From: CAWEEP01 sp963808125
GTDB taxonomy: Bacteria > Chloroflexota > Dormibacteria > Aeolococcales > Aeolococcaceae
Reading direction: 5' to 3'
DNA length: 64,000 bases
Assembly: GCA_963808125.1 (NCBI GenBank)
Contig: CAWEEP010000011.1
Location: 13,773-77,772 of the forward strand
Shown: piece by piece, positions 55,995-64,000 of the stretch
Layout: every line of letters begins with the position of its first letter
Position numbering within the stretch: position 1 is the first letter of the stretch
The notes under the pieces: generated by a model
What the model was told of the DNA's origin: nothing
The model's database searches: none
The model's input: the letters and a program-made list of their open reading frames with translations, nothing else
Program-made: the position numbers and the translations under genes

Positions 55995-56660
55995 ATGACT
56001 GCGGTCTTCACCTTGGTCGAGACGCGCCCTGCGGAGCTCCAGACCCCTGTTCCCGGACAGGGCTGCCGGGAACAGGGGTGCACCGCGCAGGGGGCGGTCG
56101 AATGCGCGTACGCGGACAGCGTCGGACACCCCTGCGGGACGCAGTGGTGCTCGCACCACGCCCGGCGCATCGGCATGCTCCGCTACTGCCGCCGGCACGC
56201 CAGCACGGTGACCGCGCTGGGCAGCAAGGCGAGCAACCCCCGTCTCCTGCCCCCGGTGGACCATCGAGGAGCCTCCCTGGTCAGCTGGATCTGCACCGAG
56301 GGCTTCCCCACCCTCAACGAGGCCATCGTCTCGGGGCTGCACGAGGGAGAGATCATCTTCGAGGATCGCGGCGTCAACGTCGTCCGCTCCGACGGCCTGG
56401 GGAGGCGCTGGGAGCGCGGGTGGCGCATCGGCGACCGGAGCGGGATCACCTGCAAGGTGATGATCTGCGTGGATGAGGAGAACGACGCCCTGGTCTCGCT
56501 GAAGGTCAACGACAGGTCCCTCGCACAGGGGGTGCCGCCGTGGATCACCCGACGCCGCCTCGGCCAGCTGGTGACCCCGGATGTCGATGCCGCCGATCGG
56601 CGCCAGTTCTACGCCTTCCTGGTCGGTTTCATCAGCCGCGCCCTCGCCGCCCGCGACTGA
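55995..56660 (+). CDS. Uncharacterised protein with a Cys/His-rich N-terminal region
   Basis: The 221-residue protein begins MTAVFTLVETRPAELQTPVP. Its first ~70 residues contain seven Cys and several His (GCREQGCTAQGAVECAYADS, then CGTQWCSHHARR and LRYCRRHAS), a spacing that suggests one or two metal-binding clusters. The rest (WICTEGFPTLNEAIVSGLHE, RGWRIGDRSGITCKVMICVD, RRRLGQLVTPDVDAADRRQF) is an alpha-beta domain with no family I recognise. It could be a metal-dependent regulator or binding protein. It stands alone, convergent with the membrane gene at 56694. Confidence 0.7.
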   Translation: MTAVFTLVETRPAELQTPVPGQGCREQGCTAQGAVECAYADSVGHPCGTQWCSHHARRIGMLRYCRRHASTVTALGSKASNPRLLPPVDHRGASLVSWICTEGFPTLNEAIVSGLHEGEIIFEDRGVNVVRSDGLGRRWERGWRIGDRSGITCKVMICVDEENDALVSLKVNDRSLAQGVPPWITRRRLGQLVTPDVDAADRRQFYAFLVGFISRALAARD

Positions 56661-56693
56661 GCGGCCGGGGTCGTCGCGCCCCCACCGGGAAGA

Positions 56694-57599
56694 TCAGGGG
56701 GCTCCGGCGAGGGCGGCGTCCACCCGGGCCAGCACCTCCTCGGGAGTGAGCGTGGCCAGCTCCATGCGCCGGCCGCTGCTCAGCCAGTGAACCTGGTCGG
56801 CGGGCAACCCCGCCGCCAATCCCTCGGGGAGGCGGGCCGGGGGGCCTTCGATGACCTGGAGCCCCGCATCCGACGCTGGCGGCGACAATCCGGCGTCGAT
56901 CACCTCCAGGGCCCCGGCCCGGCGCAGCCGTGCCGGAAGATCACAGCCCCGGGGATCGGCGTCGTGGAGGGCGACGACGCGGTGTCCGGCGACCACGAGG
57001 GCCAGGGCGTCGGCGTCACCCGGCGCGGGATCCACGGTCACGACGCGCATCAGTGGCAGGTGGGCTGCGTTGCCAACGAGGAGGAGCTCTGTCTCGGACC
57101 TGTCGCAGGCGACGAGCGCTCCGGCGGCAGGCAGGACGCTGGTACCTGCGCCCGGATCGATGGCCTCCTCTCCTGGATCTTCGGGAGCGGAGGCGGCGGG
57201 TGACCGGGGTTCAAGCAGGGCGAAGAAGGCCTCGGGTCGCACGTCGAGCGCGCTGCGCAGGGGTCCTCCACAGAATCCGTCGTAGCTCTCGACGAGCGGT
57301 CGCGACCCCGGCACTCGCCCTCGGGTGCGGAGCGCGCTCGCCAGCGCCCCGAGTAGCGTCAGAGCGCCGAGGCCCGCCAGCGCGGCGGTGAGGGCGACGG
57401 AATGCACCCAGAGCAGGGCGGCGGCGAGAAGGAGAAGAAGCACGCCGCAGCCGGTGAGGCTCCGGGCGGGCGAGGGCGGGGGTCGGTCGGCCGCGGCGCA
57501 CGAGGCGTAGTAGAGCTGCCGGGCGGTGTAGCGGTGGCTTCCCTCACCGAGCCGGCGTGCCTGGGCGGCGATGAGCTCAGTGGTGATGGGGAAGGCCAT
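56694..57599 (-). CDS. Uncharacterised membrane protein with TOPRIM-like motif
   Basis: The 301-residue protein starts MAFPITTELIAAQARRLGEG and has TARQLYYASCAA near residue 30, two adjacent hydrophobic helices (GVLLLLLAAALLWVHSVALT and AALAGLGALTLLGALASALR, about 50-90), and a C-terminal soluble half. That half reads ALVVAGHRVVALHDADPRGC, a strand followed by the D-x-D-x-x-G arrangement of TOPRIM folds, then AGALEVIDAGLSPP. The RQLYY element near the N-terminus is also reminiscent of Spo11/TopoVIA-type proteins, but the membrane helices between the two halves argue against a simple topoisomerase. I do not assign a function. It lies 76 bases upstream of the giant Ig-repeat gene's end. Confidence 0.7.
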   Translation of the reverse strand: MAFPITTELIAAQARRLGEGSHRYTARQLYYASCAAADRPPPSPARSLTGCGVLLLLLAAALLWVHSVALTAALAGLGALTLLGALASALRTRGRVPGSRPLVESYDGFCGGPLRSALDVRPEAFFALLEPRSPAASAPEDPGEEAIDPGAGTSVLPAAGALVACDRSETELLLVGNAAHLPLMRVVTVDPAPGDADALALVVAGHRVVALHDADPRGCDLPARLRRAGALEVIDAGLSPPASDAGLQVIEGPPARLPEGLAAGLPADQVHWLSSGRRMELATLTPEEVLARVDAALAGAP

Positions 57600-57675
57600 G
57601 GCCGGAGTGTCGCACAGGCGCAGGCGACGCTCTCAAGCGGCGTGGTTCGGCGTGGCGCGGCGAGCCCGGCCCCCG

Positions 57676-60600
57676 CTACGGCCGGGAGACGGAGCCGCCG
57701 AACCGGCGGCGGCGGCGCCAGGTCACCAGCAGGAGCCCCAGGGCGACGAGCAGAAGGCCGGCGATCCACGTCGAGGCCGGCGCCGCCGGAGCACCCGTGC
57801 CCGGCGTGGGGGCACCCGACGAGGTGGCGGCATCGACGACAGTGACGGCCTGGACACCGCCCGCGGGGGACGCGCCGTCGGCGCTGTCGGAGAGCGACGC
57901 CGTGGTCACCAGGTTGCCGATCGTCGTGTCGGAGACGTAGACCACGGCGCTCACCGTCGGCAGGTCTGTTCCCGCGTCAATCGGTGTGACCGCCGTCGAG
58001 GTGCAGACGAGCTGGGTGTCACCGTCGGCGAGCGTGCAATCCCAGCCGGACACGTCCGGCGCGGCGGCGAAGGACTCACCGGCTGGCAGCGTCACGGTCA
58101 GCGTGGGGGTGTGGTAGGCGGGACCGCCCGAGTCGTTGAGGCTCAGGGCGAGCGACAGCAAGTACGAGCTCCCCGCCGTCACGCGGGACGGCGTTCCCGA
58201 CATGACGAGGTTGAAACCCGGGGGCGGCGTCACGTCGACGGAGGGGCTCGCCGCCCCGTCGATCGCATTGTCCGGGTCGTCCGAAAGCGTCAGGAGGGTG
58301 CTCAACGTTCCCGACGCGGCGGGGTCCACGTCGACGGTAACCGCAAAGTCTCCGAGTTCCGTGCCGGCGCCAACGGGCCCCGAGGCCTTCGACCTGCAGT
58401 GGAGCTCAGTCCTGCCGCTCAACGAGCAGCTCCAGTCGGACGTGTCAGGCACCGTGTCGATGGTCTCGCCGGTGGGCAGGGTCAGCGTCAGCTCGGGATC
58501 GTTGTAGGCGGTGCCGCCCGACGCGTCGACCGACGGATCGATGGCGATCGTGTACTGGCTCCCGGCTGAGAGGTCCGGCGCGCTGCTGGACGCGATGAGG
58601 TCAAGCACGGGGTCCGGGGTGACGTCGAATCCCGTGTCGGCCACCGAGCCGAGGTAGTCCTGGTCCCCGGAGTAGGTCGCCGTCACCGAGTACTCGCCCG
58701 CGTCGAGCGGCCCCGAGAAGCACTCTGCCCGGCCCGCCGCGTAGTCCGCCGTGCACAGCACGGTTCCGCCGGCGGTCGTGAAGGTGATCTCCTCGCCGGC
58801 GATGCCGAAGGGAAGGCCGCTCGCCCATAGGTCGGCCTCCCCGCCGGCGGCGAAGTCGCCACCCGACCCTGCGCTGATGGAGGTCGGGCCCGGGGTGATG
58901 GTGAAGCCCGTCGTCGCCGAGGAGGCCGCGTAGTCGGTGTCGCCGGAGTAGTCCGCCGTGACGGGGTACTCACCCGCGCCGATCTCGCCCGTCGAGCAGG
59001 AGGCGGCCCCAGAGGACACCGTCCCGGTGCAGAGCGTCACCGTCCCCGAGGTGAAGGTCACGCTGCCGGTGGCGTCGTCGGGCAGCCCGGAGGCTGAGAC
59101 TGTGACGCCGCTGCCATAGGTTGTGGTGGACGGGTCCGCCGAGGCGGAGATGGAGGTGGACGCCTGCGTCACGGAGAAGGTGGTCGTCGCCGCCGAGCCC
59201 GCGTAATCCGCGTCCCCGGAGTACGTGGCCGTCACCGCGTGGGAGCCGGCCGCGGTCGCCGCCGCCGAGCACGACGCCCCGCCGGAGACCACCGACGCCG
59301 TGCACAGCGTGCTGCCGTCCGACGTCAGCGTGAAGTTGACGCTGCCTCCCGCGTCCGACGGAAGCCCGGAGGCCGAGAGGGTGGGTGTGGTTCCGCTGGC
59401 GTACCTCACGCTGGACGGGCTTGCCGAGGCGCTGATCGAGGTGGATGCCCTGGTGACGGAGAAGCTCGCCGTTGCCGTCGACCCGGTGTAGTCGGTGTCA
59501 CCGGAGTAGGTCGCCGTCACCGGGTAGGTGCCGACGGGCAGCGTCGCCGTCTCGCACGACGCCCCACCCGAGCTGACGGTGGCGGTGCACAGCGTCGCCG
59601 CACCCGAGGTGAAGGTGACGCTGCCCGTGGCATCCGCCGGCAGCCCGGACGCCGAGAGGCCGGCCGTGCCGCCGTACCCGACGCTCGACGGGCTCGCCGA
59701 GGCGCTGATCGATGTCGCGGCCTGACCCACCGAGAAGCCGGTCACCGCCGACGCCCCCGTGTAGTCGGTGTCGCCGGAGTACGTCGCCGTGACCGCGTAG
59801 ACGCCGGGGATGACCTCGCCGGTCGAGCAGGAGGCAGAGCCCGAGCCCACCGACGCCGTGCACAGCGTCGTGCCCACGCCGGTGACGGTGAAGGTCACGC
59901 TGCCGGTGGCGTCAGAGGCGAGCTCAGAGGCCTCCAGAGCCACCGCGGTGCCGTAGGTCGTGCTCGACGGGCTCGCCGAGGCGGCAAGGGAGGTCGTGGC
60001 CTGGTTCACCGTGAAGCCCGTCGTCGCCGTCGAGCCCTGGTAGTTGGGGTCGCCCGAGAAGCTGGCGGTGACCGAGTAGGCGCCTGCGTCGCGCGCCCCC
60101 GCCGAGCACGAGGCCTCCCCCGACGTGACGGAGGCGGAGCACAGGGTCGTCGCCCCCGCGGTGAAGGTCACGCTGCCCGTGGCGTCGGAGGGAAGGCCCG
60201 AGGCGAGCAGGGTGGGATGGCTGCCGCTGTCATAGGTCACGCTGGACGGGCTCGCCGAGGCGCTGATCGAGGTGGGCGCCTTCGTGATCGAGAAGGCCGC
60301 CGTCGCCGACGATCCCGCGTAGTCCGTGTCCCCGGAGTACGCCGCCGTCACCGAGTACGCGCCGGCGGGGAGAACCTCTGTCGAGCACGACGCCCCGCCG
60401 TCACTCACCGATGCCGTGCAGAGGGTGGACGCCCCCGCCGTGAAGGTGACGCTGCCCGTGGCGCCGCTGGGAAGGTCAGACGCCGAAAGGCCCACCGTAC
60501 CGCCGTACGCCGTGCTCGACGGGCTCGCCGACGCGTCGAACGAGGTCACCATCCGCGTGATGGAGAAGGTCGTCGTGGCCGTCGACCCCGCGTAGTCGGC

Positions 60601-63600
60601 GTTCCCCGAGTACGTCGCCGTCACCGGGTAGCTGCCCACCGGGAGAACCCCTGTCGAGCACGAGGCTCCGCCGTCGCTCACGGATGCGGTGCACAGCGTC
60701 GCCCCCTCCGAGGTGAAGGTGACGCTGCCCGTGGCGCCGGACGCCAGGCCCGATGCTGAGAGGCCGACGGGGTTGCCGTACCCGGAGGTCGACGGGCTCG
60801 CCGAGGCGGTGATCGAGGTCGCGGCCTGGCTCACCGCGAAGCTCGTCAGCGCGGTCGCCGCGGTGTAGTCGGCGTCGCCGGAGTAGGTCGCGGTCACCGC
60901 GTAGACACCCGGCGTGAGCACTCCGGTGGAGCAGGAGGCGGAACCCGACTCCACCGCGGACGAGCACAGGCCCGTCCCGACTCCAGTGAGGCTGAAGGCG
61001 GCCGTCCCCGTGGCATCGATGGCGAGGCCGGATGCCGACAGGGTCACGTGGGTGCCGTATGTCGAGGAGGAGGGGATCGCCGAGGCGCTCAGGGCGGTCG
61101 TGGCCTGGACCACCGTGAAGCTCGTCGTCGCCGCGGAACCCGCGTAGTCAGTGTCGCCGGAGTAGGTGGCGGTGACCGGGTAGTCGCCCGGGGCCAGGGT
61201 TCCCGTGGAGCACGACGCCCCTCCTGCCGAGACTGTCGCGGAGCAGAGCGTCACCGTCCCCGAGGTGAAGGTCACGCTGCCGGTGGCGTCGGCCGGGAGG
61301 CCGGTCGAGAAGAGGGCGACGGGGAGGCCGTAGCCAGCCGTCGGTGGGCTCGCCGAGGCGCTGAGGGAGGTGGCCACCTGGGTGATGGAGAAGCTCGCCA
61401 CCGCCGACGATCCCAGGTAGTCAGTGTCACCGGAGTACACCGCCGTGACCGCGTACGAGCCCGCCGGGAGCGTCGTCGTGGAGCACGACGCCTGGCCCGA
61501 GGCGACCGATGCCGAGCAGAGCGTGTCACCAGCCGAGGTGAAGGTGACGCTGCCTCCGGCATCGGAGGGGAGTTCGGATGCCGTCAGCGTCACCTCGTTG
61601 CCGTACGTGGTGCTGGACGGGCTTGCCGAGGCGCTGATCGAGGTGGATGCCCTGGTGACGGAGAAGCTCGCCGTTGCCGTCGACCCGGTGTAGTCGGTGT
61701 CACCGGAGTAGGTCGCCGTCACCGGGTAGGTGCCGACGGGCAGCGTCGCCGTCTCGCACGACGCCCCACCCGAGCTGACGGTGGCGGTGCACAGCGTCGC
61801 CGCACCCGAGGTAAAGGTGACGCTGCCCGTGGCATCCGCCGGCAGCCCGGACGCCGAGAGGCCGGCCGTGCCGCCGTACCCGACGCTCGACGGGCTCGCC
61901 GAGGCGCTGATCGATGTCGCGGCCTGACCCACCGAGAAGCCGGTCACCGCCGACGCCCCCGTGTAGTCGGTGTCGCCGGAGTACGTCGCCGTGACCGCGT
62001 AGACGCCGGGGATGACCTCGCCGGTCGAGCAGGGGGCAGAGCCCGAGCCCACCGACGCCGTGCACAGCGTCGTGCCCACGCCGGTGACGGTGAAGGTCAC
62101 GCTGCCGGTGGCGTCAGAGGCGAGCTCAGAGGCCTCCAGAGCCACCGCGGTGCCGTAGGTCGTGCTCGACGGGCTCGCCGAGGCGGCAAGGGAGGTCGTG
62201 GCCTGGTTCACCGTGAAGCCCGTCGTCGCCGTCGAGCCCTGGTAGTTGGGGTCGCCCGAGAAGCTGGCGGTGACCGAGTAGGCGCCTGCGTCGCGCGCCC
62301 CCGCCGAGCACGAGGCCTCCCCCGACGTGACGGAGGCGGAGCACAGGGTCGTCGCCCCCGCGGTGAAGGTCACGCTGCCCGTGGCGTCGGAGGGAAGGCC
62401 CGAGGCGAGCAGGGTGGGATGGCTGCCGCTGTCATAGGTCACGCTGGACGGGCTCGCCGAGGCGCTGATCGAGGTGGGCGCCTTCGTGATCGAGAAGGCC
62501 GCCGTCGCCGACGATCCCGCGTAGTCCGTGTCCCCGGAGTACGCCGCCGTCACCGAGTACGCGCCGGCGGGGAGAACCTCTGTCGAGCACGACGCCCCGC
62601 CGTCACTCACCGATGCCGTGCAGAGGGTGGACGCCCCCGCCGTGAAGGTGACGCTGCCCGTGGCGCCGCTGGGAAGGTCAGACGCCGAAAGGCCCACCGT
62701 ACCGCCGTACGCCGTGCTCGACGGGCTCGCCGACGCGTCGAACGAGGTCACCATCCGCGTGATGGAGAAGGTCGTCGTGGCCGTCGACCCCGCGTAGTCG
62801 GCGTTCCCCGAGTACGTCGCCGTCACCGGGTAGCTGCCCACCGGGAGAACCCCTGTCGAGCACGAGGCTCCGCCGTCGCTCACGGATGCGGTGCACAGCG
62901 TCGCCCCCTCCGAGGTGAAGGTGACGCTGCCCGTGGCGCCGGACGCCAGGCCCGATGCTGAGAGGCCGACCGTGCCCCCGGAGCTGGTGCTCGACGGGGC
63001 TGCCGAGGCGGTGATCGAGGTGGTTGCCCGGCCCACGGTGAAGCTGGTCAGAGCCGCCGAACCCTCGTGGTCGGTGTCACCAGAGTAGGTCGCGGTCACC
63101 GCGTAGACACCCGGCGTGAGCACTCCGGTGGAGCAGGAGGCGGAACCCGACTCCACCGCGGACGAGCACAGGCCCGTCCCAACTCCAGTGAGGCTGAAGG
63201 CGACGGCACCGGTGGCGTCGGCGGGGAGGGCCGCGGCCGTCAGGGTCACCGCGTTGCCGTACGTGGTCGCCGCCGGGCTCGCCGCCGCGGTGAAGTGCGC
63301 GGTAGCCTGGACCACCGTGAAGCTCGTCGTCGCCGTGGAACCCGCGTAGTTGGCGTCCCCCGGATACGTGGCGATGACCGAGTAGCTGCCCGCGTCCTGT
63401 GTCCCCGCAGAGCACGAGGCCGCTCCGGTGGAGGCGGAGGCGGAACAGAGCGTCGTGCCCCCCGCGCTGAAGGTGACGCTGCCGGTGGCGTCGGCGGGAA
63501 GACCGGAGGCGAAGAGGGTGGAGTCGACACCGCCGTCGTAGGTGGTGCTCGACGGGCTTGCCGAGGCGCTGAGGGAGGTGGCCACCTTCGTGATGGAGAA

Positions 63601-64000
63601 GCTCGCCGCCGCCGACGATCCCAGGTAGTCAGCGTCACCGGCGTACGCCGCCGTGACCGCGTACGGGCCCGCCGGGAGCGTCGTCGTGGAGCACGACGCC
63701 TGGCCCGAGGCGACCGATGCCGAGCAGAGCGTGTCACCAGCCGAGGTGAAGGTGACGCTGCCCGTGGCGGCGGAGGGGAGACCGGAGGCCGAGAGGGCCA
63801 CGGTGTGCCATAGGTGGTGCTGGACGGGCTTGCCGAGGCGCTCAGGGAGGTCGTGCCCTTCTCAACCGTAAAGCCGGTCGTCGCCGTCGACCCCGCGTAG
63901 TCGGCGTCACCGGAGTAGGTCGCCGTCACCGGGTAGGTGCCGACGGGCAGCGTCGCCGTCTCGCACGACGCCCCACCCGAGCTGACGGTGGCGGTGCACA
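57676..64000 (-). CDS. Giant membrane-anchored Ig-like repeat protein (N-terminus off the window)
   Basis: More than 2100 residues are visible. At least 19 Ig-like (Big_3_5-type) domains of ~92 residues follow one another, each with GSVTFT, a Cys-x10-Cys pair (as in LCTASVSDGGASC) and YSGDTDYAGS. After them come two ~130-residue domains resembling DUF11/CARDB repeats (starting LDLIASSSAPDLSAG and FNLVMSGTPSRVTAG). The end is a membrane anchor: STWIAGLLLVALGLLLVTW plus a basic tail, without an LPxTG sortase motif. A -1 indel near 63804 breaks the frame, but the same repeat pattern continues to base 64000. It is probably a surface adhesin or stalk whose Ig units are each held by a disulfide. 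The start is beyond the window. Confidence 0.88.
59410..60768 (-). repeat. 1359-bp near-identical direct repeat, copy A
   Basis: This segment matches 61612-62970 with an offset of exactly 2202 bp (734 codons, eight Ig domains). I find only isolated base differences. Both copies keep the reading frame. Confidence 0.88.
61612..62970 (-). repeat. 1359-bp near-identical direct repeat, copy B
   Basis: This is the second copy of the unit at 59410-60768. Differences seen include a single base at 61813 (silent) and one at 62035 that changes Ser to Pro in one domain. Flanking domains are also related at the same 2202-bp spacing, and a third copy appears to begin near the right edge. Confidence 0.88.

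Noticed and set aside
59239..62961. Long plus-strand open frames (over 500 and 600 codons) opposite the Ig-repeat gene
   Set aside because: They are Arg/Gly-rich, lack any fold-like pattern and repeat with the same period as the minus-strand gene; the minus strand encodes clear Ig domains, so these are shadows of high GC content.
57676..64000. CRISPR array suggested by the regular repeats
   Set aside because: The repeat units are about 276 bp, in frame and protein-coding, with no short repeat-spacer structure or cas genes.

Overview
The window is very GC-rich DNA with tightly packed genes, many 4-nt ATGA/GTGA stop-start overlaps, GTG starts and several apparently leaderless promoters. The gene set (CIRCE-controlled groEL, a DUF2342-type metalloprotease, HisKA_3 kinases, giant Ig/PKD surface proteins, a large exopolysaccharide locus) suggests a soil-type Terrabacteria lineage such as Dormibacterota, Chloroflexota or Actinomycetota. 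The phylum is inferred from gene content only.

Bases 1-33000 are an exopolysaccharide and cell-surface locus. It holds a truncated chain-length determinant, a UDP-glucuronate decarboxylase, several glycosyltransferases (GT2, GT4, GT9), a Wzx-like flippase, two methyltransferases, a polyprenyl glycosylphosphotransferase, a GT2-WecG fusion, an acyltransferase, a GDSL hydrolase, acetyltransferase-fold proteins, a secreted GH5 glycosidase and a ~2140-residue secreted PKD-repeat protein. No Wzy polymerase was recognised; it may lie beyond the left edge. Two coupled genes at 21257-23658 have no function I recognise. A small island at 18225-18900 holds two short unknown genes.

Bases 33000-46700 hold regulation and housekeeping: an ECF-type sigma factor with an exceptionally long zinc-finger anti-sigma protein; NAD(P)H-hydrate epimerase coupled to a SAM hydrolase; groEL with a CIRCE operator; a DUF2342 metalloprotease; an MtfA-like peptidase; glycerate kinase; branched-chain aminotransferase; and a MarR-ABC exporter operon with a visible palindromic operator.

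Bases 46900-57600 are signalling and central carbon: a GAF-PAS-GGDEF-EAL protein, ATP-type PEP carboxykinase, a tandem-GAF histidine kinase with a receiver-only partner, a small membrane protein, a LuxR-type regulator, a second membrane histidine kinase and two uncharacterised proteins. From 57676 to the right edge runs one giant membrane-anchored protein of Ig-like repeats with a ~2.2-kb higher-order DNA period; its 5' end is outside the window.

About 17 single-base indels break otherwise well-conserved reading frames. Several form close compensating pairs and several sit in G or C runs, so residual sequencing error is more likely than gene decay. Gene boundaries below are given as if those frames were continuous.
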